Below, piece after piece: positions 42,857 through 55,560 of a stretch of 64,000 nt of DNA. The first letter of the stretch is position 1. Each line of letters begins with the position of its first letter. The position numbers and the translations under genes were made by a program. The notes under the pieces were generated by a model. The model saw only the letters and a program-made list of their open reading frames with translations, ran no database searches and was not told where the DNA came from. The stretch lies in assembly GCF_003086295.3 (NCBI RefSeq), contig NC_092054.1, positions 54,171,353-54,235,352 on the forward strand, written 5' to 3'. The DNA is from Arachis hypogaea (taxonomy: Eukaryota; Streptophyta; Magnoliopsida; Fabales; Fabaceae).

Positions 42857-43767
42857 GACGCAGTCAAGCAGCGAATAGCCCTTGATCCTACTGCCCCATG
42901 GGTCATGGGAAAGAATACAGTGATGCCTAAGGAAATCAAGTTGATATATTTGAATGATGAGGCTCGGCTTTGGCAGCAGATCCTGAGTAACTACGTGATG
43001 CCGAGCACTCATGAGACAGAGGTGACCGCTGCTATGATCACCCTCATCTGGTGTGTGATGGAGGGTAAGGAACTGTATCTTCCACATTTCATCAGGTATT
43101 TTATGGCCAGGGTCCATGTCAGAGGCACTCTCCCATTCCCTTATCTGATCACCCAGCTAGGCCGCCGAGCTGACGTCCCTTGGGAGCTTGCTGATGAGAA
43201 GCTAACTGCTGCAGACTGCAAGAAGATCATACCTCACAGTAGGAAGTTCCAAGCCTTGGGTTATAGGCCACCTTTCCTTATTGCTTCTGCTGAGGCAGCC
43301 ACATCTTCAGCTGCCCCTTCTGCATCCACTGCTACACCAACTCCATCCACTGCACCTCCACCTGCTCCTGAGCCCATTTATCATCTCGTGCACCGACTCT
43401 TCGCACGTCTGGATTGTATGGAGCGTCGCAACAAGCGACACTATGAGCACCTAAAGTTGATGATCCGATCCGGCAGCGACATCCCTTCCGAGCCTGACAC
43501 CGCTTCTGAGCCATCTGATGCGGAGGCAGATGATCATGAGGAGGAGGCACATGCCCAGGCTGAGCAGGGAGGACCTGAGAAGGCTGCACCATACCATGAG
43601 GAGCCCCACCAGATCCAGGCCACAGATCCAGAGATTCCTCTACAGACAGAGCCTCCGCTTTAGCAGGCAGTTCCTCCTACACTTACCGAGACTGCAGACC
43701 CTCAGCCTGCCGCAGAGTCACAGGTAGCCCATCCTTCCGGAGATGACACTTCTTCGCACCCAGCTTG
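42857..43767 (+). pseudogene. Env-like ORF, C-terminal half
   Basis: Continues in frame from 33360 across the inserted element. It contains LNDEARLWQQILSNYVMPST, LIWCVMEGKELYLP and YLITQLGRRADVPWE, then an Ala/Pro/Ser-rich linker, HRLFARLDCMERRNKRHYEHL and an acidic tail. A TAG at 43661-43663 interrupts it, and the frame closes at 43765-43767 beside the hairpin module. The domain order equals that of 18417-19670. Confidence 0.82.
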
Positions 43768-43771
43768 AGTG

Positions 43772-43810
43772 AGCATCGAGGACGATGCTATTATTTAAGT
43801 GTAGGGAAGT
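43772..43810 (+). other. Internal AGGA-loop hairpin plus purine tract
   Basis: Perfect 7-bp stem AGCATCG/CGATGCT (43772-43789) with loop AGGA, 4 nt, then TTTAAGTGTAGGGAAGT. It starts 5 nt after the stop of the env-like ORF. Confidence 0.75.
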
Positions 43811-45528
43811 CGCCATCTCTGGCGTACTTTATTTTGGTGAACCACTTTTCAGACCCTCTTTTTATCCTATTTTGCTTATTTTTCTGTATTTTTTTTATTT
43901 TTATTTTTATCTTATCTTGTCTTCCAATACTTGCACACTTTTTCTTCTTTTGCTGAAATTTTACTGTATTTCTACATTTTACACTTTGGTTTATATATTT
44001 ATCTTAGATATTCAGTTTAGTCTAGTTGCAATTTTAGTTATTAAGTTGTGATATAGAATATATAGATTAATTAGTTTAGTTTACCCTTTTAGCATACGAT
44101 AACTTGGATTAATTGGAAATAAAAAGAGTAAACTAAAGACTTTAGTATAACAGAATCACAACAATCCACACACTGTATATATATAGCAATAAATGATTGG
44201 TTAATTTACACAACATTTTTCAAGGAAGAATACTAAGATTTTAAGAGCCACCCTAAGATTCACATTGAGAATAATGGGAACCCTTGATTTCTACTTGCAT
44301 GACATACATAACTGATATATGGTTTTTGAGGCAGAGAACACACAACCTGTGAGTTTTTGAGCTTAATTGTATGGTTACATTTAACCATAATTATTTCATT
44401 CTTGTGTGTTTGCCCTTCTTTTTTATTCTGGTGATCTTTACTTTGTTTTAATCGATATGTCCAATATAGAATATAGATACATACCAATATATGATTAAGG
44501 CCATTATTTAAATTGTTCACTGATCCCAAATTAGCCTACCTTTTACATCACCCTTGTTAGCCCCCTTGAGCCTTTTAATCCCCTTCTGTTCTATAACCAC
44601 ATCACTAGTCTTAAGCAGAAAAAACAAATTAAAATCCCAAGTTGAATCCTCAGTTAGCTTAAGATAGGAGATTGTGTATCCACTAAGTGTGGGAAAATAT
44701 GGGAACATGTGTTGATAGGAAAGGATTAAGGTAATAAAATAATCAGAAATTTGGGAGCATGCTCATGTGAAATCAAAATAAACCAAAACACCATGTGCAT
44801 TGATATATGCTTATGTTTCAAAAAAAAAATCCTTTTAGTTAAATAAGTAAATAAGGGGATAAAATTACCCCAATAATAAGTTTAGTAGAGATCAATGCAC
44901 ATGGAAGTAAAAGCAAAAACAAATTTGGTACATGAGTATTTGACACAAAAATGGAAAAATTGGGAAGACCAGGATAGTTTTGAATTTTTATGTATATGTT
45001 AGGTGAGATCTTAGACTAATTAAGAATTCAACTTATAGCTCACTTAGCCTTATATATATACCCCTACCTTTACCTTGGCCGCATTACAACCTTTAAAAGA
45101 CCTCATGATGTTTGTATGTACACATTGTATATTTGTTGATTGGTTAGATGAAGAACAAAGTTTTAGAAAGCAAGAATAGAAAAGAATAGAGTGAATAACC
45201 CCAAACACTGAGTGACTAGAGAGTAAACACGAAATCCAATAAGGGTTCAATAGCTCATCACCATATATCTCTGCTTAATTGTTTAATTGTCTTGCAAGCT
45301 TATGAAATATTTTAACCCAACTCAATTGTGACAGTGCTTTAACATGATTTAGATTTTGCTATACATATATAATTCCTTGAAAATATGAATCAAATTAACC
45401 ATATGTAAGCTTTATATATATAGGTGGATAATAATTAAAATTGCATGATTCATATAGGTAGATTGTATTTAGAATAAATTGTATTGCATAAGATTCCACC
45501 ATTCTAACTTTACCCTTTCCCTTGGATT
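43811..45528 (+). other. Non-coding 3' spacer
   Basis: AT-rich with poly-T tracts near 43860-43920. Parallel to 19683-21090 (shared ACACAACCTGTGAGTTT and AAGGCCATTATTT). No ORF supported. Confidence 0.7.
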
Positions 45529-45566
45529 TAGCATGAGGACATGCTATTGTTTAAGTGTGAGGAGGT
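45529..45566 (+). other. Polypurine tract with AGGA-loop hairpin
   Basis: Stem TAGCATG/CATGCTA (45529-45546), loop AGGA, then TTTAAGTGTGAGGAGGT up to the LTR. Confidence 0.78.
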
Positions 45567-47046
45567 TAATAACCCATATTTTATGATGTATTTTATGCTC
45601 AATTTAAATGATTTATTCAATCCTTCACCCACTTATTCATGTAAATTGCATGGTTTTACTATTCCTTCCTTATTTTCTGATATGTGTGAAAAACATGTTT
45701 CCTATGCTTTAAAAATATTAATTTTAATTATCCTTTATTACCACTCGATGCCGTGATTTGTGTGTTAAGTATTTTCAGATCTCATAGGGCAGGAATGGCT
45801 TAAAGGACAAAAAGAAAACATACAAAAATGGAAGGAAAGCACAAAATTGGAGTTTTGAAGAAAGGCAGCGACGCGAACGTATGGACAACGCGAATGCGTG
45901 CATAGCGCGAAATGGCATCGACGCAAACGCATGGAAGACGCGGACACGTGCCCTGAGCAGAACGCAACTGATGCGTACGCGTGATTGACGCGTGACTGAT
46001 GCGTACGCGTGACAAGGAAAACTCCCAGATGACGCGAACGTGTGACCCACGTGAACGCGTGACAGACGCCACGTACAAGAATCTGCAGAAAACGCCCCCA
46101 GCGATTTCTGGACCCTTTTTTGGCCCAATTCTGAATCCAGAAACACAGAATATAAGCCAGAGAATGGAGAAATCAAGTAACAACTTAGAGACGATATACA
46201 ACACTCACACTTTAGGATTAGATGTATTTTTAGAAAGAGAGGTTCTCTCCTCTCTCTTAGGATTAGGATTTCTCTCAATTTTAGGATTATTTCTCTCCAG
46301 TCACAGGTTTAATATTCCTTTAATTTATTTTCTACCTTATTTGATTCTATTACTTTAATTGTCATTTATCTTTTCAATTTGGCTTATGAACCATTTATGT
46401 TATGATTTTCTTAATTAATATATTTTGAGGTATTTCAGATTTGATTTTGCTTTAATTTATTTATGAATAATTTTAATTTAATTTAAGATATTTTTTTCCT
46501 TTTGGCCTTGGTTAAGTAATTAGTAACACTTGAGTTATCAAACTCAACTGTTGATTGAAATTGGAATTCTTTGCTGATTAATTTGTACTCCAATAACTCT
46601 AATCTTTCCATATGAGTTGACTTGGACCTGATGATCAAATCAATTTAATCACTTGACTTTCTTTTGTTTAGTAATGGTTAATTAAAGTGGGAGCAAAATT
46701 CAATTTTCAACACACCTGATAAGGATAGCTAGGATAGGACCTCAATTTCTTATACCTTGCCAAGAGATTTTATTATTATTAATTTAATTTTCTTGTCATT
46801 TAAATTACTTGTTCCTTATCACAAAAACCCAAATACATACAATTTTCCATAACCAATAATAAATCATACTGCCCTGCAATTCCTTGAGAGACGACTCGAA
46901 GTTTGAATACTTCGGTTATTTATTTTTATTGGGTTTGCTTAAGTGACAAACAAGTTTTTGTATGAAAGGATTATTGCTTGGTTTAGAAACTATACTTGCA
47001 ATGAGAATTTATTGTAAATTCTAAACCATCAATATTCAGTTCATCA
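45567..47046 (+). mobile_element. 3' LTR of the Athila-type element that hosts the 33361 insertion
   Basis: Starts TAATAACCCATATT (TG decayed to TA) and ends TCAGTTCATCA. GCGTACGCGT and ACGCGAACG-type dyads lie at 45867-46070, with a TATA box AATATAAGCC at 46149-46158. U5 carries CAATTCCTTGAGAGACGAC and TACTTCGGTTAT. About 1480 bp. Confidence 0.78.
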
Positions 47047-48650
47047 ATGGTATATTTCTTTGATCTTTTGATTTTATAAATTTTGTAAGAAATAAGAAGA
47101 AAAAGAAACAAAAAAGCACAAAATAAGCTGAAAAGGAGAAAAGAGAAATTCTGGGGCACATTTTGGAGCCTTAGGCCATGCTTTTGAAAGCGTGGCCCTT
47201 GATTTAAACAAAGAATGGGCTCTTGGTGTGAAAACACCATGACGCACATGCGAACAAGACGCTTACGCGTCGGGCAAGAATTTTTGAAGACCCACGCGTA
47301 CGCGTGCATGACGCGTACGCGTGGAAGTGGTTGGCGCTCATTTTCAAAGAGAACGCTATGTTGCAAGAGTGAGCATTTTCAAGCAAAACAAAAAAGTGGA
47401 ATGGGAGTATAGCCATCGACGCATACGCGTGCATGACGCGTACGCGTGGATGTGGCTTACCTGAAGAAGGACGCGCAAGTGTGGGCTGAGCGGCAGCGTG
47501 GAAGTGACAAGTTCAAAGGGCCATGCGTACGCGTAAGGGACGCGTACACATGGGAGTGCTCAATTAAAGAACGCTACGCTCATTTGGTGAATGATGCAAG
47601 GGACGCGTACGTGGCGATGGGTGAAAATGCAAAAGCACGCGCAAGCGTGAGGGACGCGTACGCGTAGGTGCCCGAACGCTCTGTTCTCTAAATGAACGCT
47701 ACGCTCTCCTGGAAGCTGCAACTCTGGCTCAACTAATTCCAATTCAAGCCCATTGAAGCTCCAAAGCAAGCAGAGTCCAATTGACATCACTTAAAGGCAT
47801 AAGGATCATCTAGAATAGGAATTTTGCATTTAATTGTAATTTGTTTTCAATTTGAATTTCATTTAGTAGTTTAGAAAGCCTATATAAAGGCATCAGTTTC
47901 ATTTTAGAAAGCTAACACGCACAGTATGAGTAGGAGTAGAATAGAAGGCTCAGGCTGGAGGATTAGAGACTCCAGATCTCTCTTGGAGGATTAGAGACTC
48001 CAGAGAGCTTAGCATAGTTTGATACACTTTTATCTTTCTGCAATTGTCAATTTGGCTTATGCAATTGTTTTCAATTTAGCTTAGCATAGTTTGATACACT
48101 TTATCTCTCGGTGGTCATACCACCATCTATCTGACTGCCTCAATGCAGCAGATGAACACACAAACATCTCTGGAGTTGCCTTAATGCAACAAATGACTTT
48201 TCAACAGGCCCTCTGCCTGTTCTCTATCCTATTTATCATATTACTCTTTTCTTTTTATCTCTTTAGTCTACTCTAATTACTCTTTTCTCTTTGTCTCTTT
48301 ACTCTGCTCTAGTTTCTCTCTTTAACGTATGTATTTATAGCTTATTTAAATATTGGTATGAATAGTTAGCATGTCCCAAGTATAGAGGTTCATTAAGTCT
48401 ATACTGAAATAGTTTAACTTTTCATATTATACTTAGCCCTATGCGCAACTCAAGAACTAACTATGTTGCTCCTAGTTCGTTCACTAATCTCTGTTAGTTT
48501 CTATCATTAAAACCTTATAGACTTTTTTTTTTCGATTTTTATCTTTTCTTCAACCTTTTATCTTTCCTTTGTCTTTGCCTCACTAATATGTTATTACCAC
48601 TCCCTAAGAATTTTATGAAGGTAATTATGAGATTCTGAGCTTAAAGTTGT
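47047..48650 (+). mobile_element. LTR-like promoter block, plus orientation
   Basis: GCGTACGCGT and GAACGCTACGCTC dyads at 47238-47705, a good TATA box CCTATATAAAGGC at 47879-47891, then a leader with duplicated GGATTAGAGACTCCAGA and AGCTTAGCATAGTTTGATAC (48010-48105). Layout fits U3-TATA-R of an LTR; neither end is defined and no PBS follows. The right limit is approximate. Confidence 0.5.
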
Positions 48651-50442
48651 CTTTCTAAAGTTTTTACGAAAAACTGCCTTTTCTGCATTATTTTATTATT
48701 TTTTATTAAAATATTATTTATAATTAAATATTGTTATTTAATATTTTATTATTAATTATTATTTTATTAATATATTTTCAAAAATTACCCATTTTTAACT
48801 TTTAACATTTAAAATTCACGTTTTACCACCCGTAACTTTTAATATTTCTACTTTAACTACCCTAACTTTAGGAAATTACAAAATAACCCCCAAACACCAA
48901 AATAATTACTTCCTTGCCATTTTTAAGATCTAAAGCCTGTTCTTCAATTTTCTTCACCACACTCAAAGTGTTCTTCGTGTTCTTCGTAAATTCTTCAGAT
49001 TCTTTCTCTGTTTTCACCCTTTTTTCAATCTTTCAGTAACCGATTTTTACCATAATTCAAAATAAAATTGTAGAAACTAAAGCCCCATATTCTCCCCTTG
49101 ATTACAACACAAATTCAACCCCAATATAAGGATTAGGGTTCCAAATTCCAGCAGCCACAAGAACATGCATTTATAGCTAGAATATCATCAAATTTCATCA
49201 AATTTTCACCAAAATTTCAACAAGAATCACTCATATAAACAATCAATTTCAAGCATAACCAAACTATATCATAATCACATAAATCAAACACAATTAATCA
49301 AGATTAAATTTACTAAACCCTACCTTGATTTGCTTCCTCAAATCCGGTAATGCTTTTAGGTGTTCTTTTTGCACTTTTTCCTCCTAAAACACATCAAGAA
49401 CAACTTTGAATCCATAAAACCTCAACTGACCAGACCTTAATCAACATATTAGAAAGGGATTCCTCACCTTAAACCTGCTTGAAACTAACGTTTCTTGGCC
49501 CACAAGTCAAGCTAAGCATGATTCCTAACGAAGAATATCAAGAAAACACATGTTTAACCATGTTTTCTTGAAAACTGAATTGAAGATGGAGAGAGACAAC
49601 CATCTCACCTTATTTTAAGCCTTGATATGTTATATGGTTATGTAGAGGAAGAAGAGATGATCATTTTGGTCGAATTGGAATTTTGATTTGAGTTTTAATT
49701 CAGAAGAAATCAAGCTTTGAAGATTAAGAACCAAGAACCTTTCTCTCTTTTCTTTCTCTCTTATTTTCGGCCATTCAAGGTGAAAATGAGCATCTTGGAG
49801 TGTCTTGAGGGTGAGGGAAAAGCGTTCTTGATGATGATTGGCTAGTTTGGGAGGTGGTTGAAAAATATCTCAGGTGTATAATTACTAAAACTAGATGTAT
49901 CGAAATACTCGTAAAAATATCTATAAAAATTCTTTTCTGAGCTATTAGCATCAATGACACTAGTAACATATATCATATGAGAATAGAACATGTATGATGA
50001 GGCATTAGCATTGCTAACATCATCTGAGAGTGCTGGTGTTAACCTGCACCAGTAGACTGTGAACCCGGTTAAACCGATCTCCTATTTTTAACTAAAACAG
50101 ATCAAGTAATATTATAATATTATTCAAGCATCTCTAATATTAATATAATAATAATATTATATTACTATTTCTCTTCTCTCATGAATCGAGACCAGTTCGT
50201 CAAACTAAGACTAATTACGGAAATAAGAATCAAAAGCTCCTAACTGATACAGTTCAAAAACTAGGTTCTCCGCGACTGTGTCATCAAACTTATCTCAAAA
50301 GAGGTTCTTGGTTATTGATGACATAACGATGATATAGATTGAGGTGCTTGATGATATATCAGAGATGTTCTCTCCACTGATCTTCCAAAAAACTCCGTAT
50401 CTTCAGAAAAGATCTTGTGTACCCAAAAACTGGGTTGTTACA
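48651..50442 (-). mobile_element. LTR fragment (3' LTR) of a short minus-strand element
   Basis: Ends GGGTTGTTACA at 50442, beside a purine tract (minus) at 50443-50460. AT-rich with no ORF; resembles long chromovirus-type LTR sequence. The left end is cut or undefined around 48650. Confidence 0.45.
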
Positions 50443-50893
50443 TTCTATCCTCCTAAAAGAAAAAATTTGCCCTCAAAATTTCAGCCACGTGCAGAATCCA
50501 TCTTCAAGCAGTCTATTTCCTTCAAGCCATCCCGACGAAGAGATCGGTCCATTCCTTACAGCACCCAAATCTCACATAGTCATAGCCATGGAGATCATAA
50601 TAGCTATGAAGAAAGTTGTGCCTCGCATCGATTTATCATTCGGAACTCGATTAAGCCATGCCTGTTCACAATCATTGAGGTCTTATCTGCACCCAACAAT
50701 CAACATTAAGGTGATCAGTCTTAATATCTCAAGTTAAGCATGAACATTCCCAAAATGAACACTCACAGACATTCATGCCAAATGTATCTTAAAGATACCC
50801 TAACGGCATGAGACACACAAGCAGAGTATGCAGTAAATCATAGTCAGTCCATTCCCCAGGCTCTACTGGGAACGAACTACTCTGATACTAAAT
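50443..50893 (-). mobile_element. Short (450 bp) interior with PPT-like and PBS-like ends
   Basis: Minus strand: PBS-like TAGTATCAGAGT at 50890-50879 (two mismatches to the tRNA-iMet site at 57170-57181) beside the LTR start at 50894, and PPT-like TCTTTTAGGAGGATAGAA at 50460-50443 beside the other LTR. No gag or pol lies between, so it is a deletion derivative or a TRIM/LARD-like element. The small frames here are not convincing. Confidence 0.55.
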
Positions 50894-51615
50894 TGTAACG
50901 ACCCAATTTTCTGGTATGTCATGATCATACTAGAAACTGAGCGCTACCAACTTGTCTTCCTAATTATTATCTATTATTTATTATATGAGCCTGATTCATT
51001 GTTAAAAGCGTATTTATTTTGCGAGGTACCTTTTTTTTTTTGAAAACGTTTAGATTAATAAACAAAATCATTCATAATCAGTTCACAAATGATAACAGAT
51101 AAAATAGTTATAAACAACCACACATAAATACATCTCAAGTAGTTGGCAACATTCAGTGATCTAGCCTTTATTAGAGTATAGACTTTTAGTTAGAACACTC
51201 CTAGATATAGCTAAATAATAACTATGTACATATATATACATACAACATCCTAGGCCCTGACCTGTTCAAGAAGTCCCTAAGTTGGCACCTAGGCTAGCCT
51301 AGACTCTATACTCACTTAGTCCCTCTAAACTACTAAAGCGCGGGAAAGTATGTTATAAGTCTTCAAAACTCAAGTAAGGTGGAACGTCATCAAAAGTGGA
51401 ACATCATCTACTACTCCTTTGCACGATCAGATATTGCCATATGACGTCTCTCCGGTACCTCATCAAGTAGCCACATAACAGGAGTCTCGTACACAGGATT
51501 TAGGTTAAAGTTCACATACAAATGGGGTGCAGATGTTGACTGGTCTCACAGTATATATATATAAACAGATAACAGAGTTCACTCTAGACTCAGAAGACTA
51601 TCTAGAGTGGAATTG
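50894..51615 (-). mobile_element. 5' LTR fragment of the short element
   Basis: Starts TGTAACGACCCAATTTTC, a common LTR edge in plant chromovirus-like elements, and is cut by the LTR that starts at 51616 (preceding five bases GGAAT). Confidence 0.5.
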
Positions 51616-51974
51616 TAAGAACCACAGCTAATCAACCGGTTAACTAAGTAATTAATTGCCCTAATTAGAATTTGAAAAGTTAGAGTGAGAATTTGAGGAT
51701 TTAAAGGTGATTTTTGGACTCAGTAGGTCTTTTTGAGTTAGAAAATGTGCTTTCTGCGAAAATCGTGAAAAATTGTGAACCAGTTGAACTGGTCAAGTCT
51801 GCCCGGTACCGCATGAGAAAAAGTGAAAACCGGCAAAAACCTTAGAAAAATATTAGAAGTTGAAAACCGGGCATTAATTCTAAAGGTTTGGCCCAAAATT
51901 GGGCCAAACGGGCTAAAAACACTAACGGGTTGGACCGGGCCCAAGTTGGGCCCAAGCCCGACATATATAAACAC

Positions 51975-54013
51975 TAGGGGTGTTCAAAACCGAACCTGAC
52001 CGATCTAAACCGACTAACTAAACCGAAAAAACCAAAAACCGAAAAAACTGAAAACCGAAAAAATCGAAAAATACAAATTTGCTGTTTTTATTGCGGTTCG
52101 GTTTGGTTTTTGGTTCTGACCATGAAAACCCAAACCGAACCGAACCGAACCGGTTTATGAAAAACCCTAAAAACCAACCCCCATCCCCTCCCAGACCCCA
52201 AACGTGAACACCCCCCAGCCCCCAACTCCCCAAGTCGTGACCTAAAGTCACATAACCCCCCTCACCCCGAATTTCGAAATTTAGCTTCTCTCGCTCTCTT
52301 CTCTCAGTCTTGCCTTTGCATAATTGCAATCTCGCAGTCGCTCTCTGCTGTTCTCAGTCTCGCCCTCGCAGTCGCTCTCTACTGCTCTCAGTCTCTCCCT
52401 CGTAGTCACAGAGTTGCAATCCCACCAGCCACCAACACCCGAAGCCTTCTTCCCAGTTCCCAGCGAGCACCGACCCAGCAGGCAGCAGCGTTCTCTTCCC
52501 AACATCGCCAGCGAGCACCGACCCACCAACCCAGGAATGTTCTTCCCAGCAGCGCCGAGCCACCGACCCTAGTTCCCACCGAGCCTCCATCGTCTTCTGT
52601 AATAGAGGCTAAGCCTCATGTTTGTTTTTTTGTTCTGAATCTATTTTTATTTTTAAATGCTGGTTTAGTCTTATTGATTCTAATTTATAATTAATACTTA
52701 GTTGAATTGTTCTGATTTTATGGTTGAGTTGTTGATTCTGATTTTGTTTTTTAATTCTAAACTTTTTGTTCTATTTTGATTTAGGGGTTTAGGGTTAATT
52801 CTGATTCATGGTTTTCAATTCTATTTGTATATTTTGGTTCACAGGTTTAGGGTTGTTGGTTCTGATTTTTTGGTTGAAGGTTGTTAGATTTTTATTCTCT
52901 ATTCTGATTTTATTTGTTGTTGATTTACTAAAATTGCTTTTGATTGTTGTTCATTGTTCATTGTTCAATGTATTGTTATGACATAGCCTGAATAGTTGTT
53001 TTTTCAATTCCCACTATATGGAATGGATGTTAGCAAGCAAAGTTGTATTTACTGATCATGATATCTGGAAAGCTGTTTTTGGTTTGAAGACCATATATTT
53101 AGAACTCTCCATGGATGAATCATAGGCCACAGTATGAAAATCAATTATTTTCAATGGTCTTTTTCATCCTTCCTTCTAGTCTATTCTAGAGTATACTAGG
53201 TGTTTTGTTTTGTTTGCATGCTTTAGAACTCTATGAGCTAGTGACCCTTTTTCTCTATTGATTTTAGCACTTTATTGCTGGGTTCAGTGTTCATTGTTTT
53301 ATTTGTTGTTCATTCTTTAAGGAAATTGCTTCAAATTGCTGGTTCACTGGTTCAGTGAGTTTCTCTCCATGCATCAATCCTAGACCACATGTTTTGTCTA
53401 CTCCAACGAAAAGGCACCTCACTTAACCAGTCAACTGTGATAAAATTCTTATTTAATTAGTTTATTTTACAATTAAATAAAGATCTCTATTTTGAAGCTT
53501 TTAATGCAGTTATATATTAGAGATACACTTGACTTGTAGGTCTCTAATTAAATTTGCTTGGATATTATTGTATTCAGGAAGAGAACAGAGAAGGAGAAAT
53601 TAGAGTGTATATCATTAACTTATGTAGCAAATACTGATATACAATTGAATCTGTTATCATGTAATTGATTTTCCTATACCATTCTTACATACTCTTATCC
53701 AGTAAAATTTTTTCACTCTCAAAGGGGAGAGAGGTGGGGCTTATATAATATTTCTTATATCATTGTATATGTTCATTGTTTATTTTAAGGTTATGACTTT
53801 GTGAAATAGTATGGTAATATTTCTTTTGAATTGATTGAAAAAAACAAAAAACCAAAAAACTGAACCAAACCAAACCGATTTTAATTGGTTTGGTTTGGTT
53901 CAGATGATCTTGATAAAAAAACTGAACCAAACCGAACTGCAGTTTAATTAAACGATTGGATCGGATGATTGTTCGTTCAAAAACCGAACCAAACTGTACC
54001 GCGAACACCCCTA
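51975..54013. mobile_element. hAT-type non-autonomous DNA transposon (2039 bp)
   Basis: Terminal inverted repeats TAGGGGTGTTC at both ends. 8-bp target duplications ATAAACAC (51967-51974) and ATACACAC (54014-54021), one mismatch. Subterminal arrays of AACCGAACCG/GGTTTGGTTTGG (52090-52155, 53855-53945). No transposase frame. The interior 52270-52600 is C/T- and GC-rich with internal duplications (CGCAGTCGCTCTCT, GCGAGCACCGACCCA) unlike the AT-rich surroundings. Confidence 0.8.
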
Positions 54014-55227
54014 ATACACACTAAGTAAACCCTTTTCACCTTCATTAAACACACACACATCGGAATTGAAAGAAGGAGAGGAGAAGAGATTGAGTACTAT
54101 TCATCTCAATCTTCCAAAGTTCATATCTTGAGCTAGAAAGCTCCAATCGCCGCACCATTTGTGGCTAAGCGTTCCTCGTGAAGAGCTCTATAAAACCCAT
54201 ATAAGAAACTAGAGAGATAACTACGAAATCCTTTCCATTCTTCTCTCCAAAGATTTTGATTCTTAGGGTTTGTGCTTAAGTGAGCTTTTGTGATTCTTGG
54301 TGTATAGGTTTGCTCTAATCCTTGCTTAGCCTTGGATTCTTGCTAGTAAATCGGTTGGAGAAGGTAAGAGCCATTAAAGCCTTGTGAATTTATGTTTAAT
54401 TAGAACTCTAGGTTGATTTGAGGTGATTTATATGTATCTAGTTTGATTATTGTGGCTTTGGGAGCTTTTGGAACTTAATTGTGCTTTTTGGAGTGGAATT
54501 GAAAGCTTGGATTGTGGTTGGAAGCTTGTTTATGCTACGTTGAAATTTGGGTGCATAAAGGGAATCGGCCAAGGTATGGTTTCGATTTTCTCTATGTAGT
54601 ATATAATATTCATGGACACTTAGGCTAGTGACCTATAGGATAGGTATGGATAATAATCGTTGATGAATTGTGAATATTGATGTATGATGATTTATTGTGA
54701 ATTAGTGATGATATGGTGATGATGATTGATTGTATGAATTTGATAAGTAAATTGTGATAAAATGTGTGAGGTTGGAATGGATGAATTGGTAAAGTGGTTG
54801 CAAAATGTGAGAAAAGATTGATTAGAATGTGTATTATGTGGTAAATTGGTGTTGAGAAGGAGAAGGATGATTATGTGAAGGAAAGTGTAGTAATGTTGGG
54901 GTATTATGGCACAACAAGCTATTTTTGATGAAAGATGGGTGTGTGAATGGTTTGGTATGATTTAGAATGTGTATGGTAATAATTTGTGTATATGGTGAAG
55001 TTTGGTAAATTTGGAATTTTGACGAACTTTGATCGATCATAACTTCTGCCTCGATTTTCAAAATTGATTGAAATTTATTTAGAAATAAAAGTATTTGAAA
55101 ACCCTTTAAATCGATATAAAGTTTGTAAAAATTGGAATTCTATAGAGGGAGTTATGATCATTCAAAGTTGGTGTTAAAAATCTGAAATTCTGCAAAGTTG
55201 CAGAATTTCATGTTTTCTGATATGTGC

Positions 55228-55560
55228 AGGCGCACACTCTCGTGCGGACGCACACCCTGCAAGAATTTCAACCTATGCGGATGCACACATACCTGTGCGC
55301 ATGCACAGGCAGGGGAGTGCGCTCTGTTTGCAGCGCTAGCACAGCTTGTGCACGCACATATCTAAGGGAGAATGCCAACCTGTGCGGACGCACACGTTGG
55401 GAAGGTCAGTCTGTTGGGGGCGCTGGCACGAGTCATGCGAGTGAACAGACCAATTTGAGGTTTGACACTTGTGCGTACGCACACCCCTGTGCATACGCAC
55501 ACTCTTAAAAATTTCCAGGACGTGCGTACGCACACACCCCTGTGCGGCTACACGCGTCCT
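55228..55560. repeat. TGTGCGNACGCACA dyad cluster inside LTR
   Basis: Several dyads (TGTGCGTACGCACA, TGTGCGGACGCACA, TGTGCATACGCACA). Unlike the other LTRs here, they lie downstream of the TATA box I identify, in what should be transcribed leader. Confidence 0.7.
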
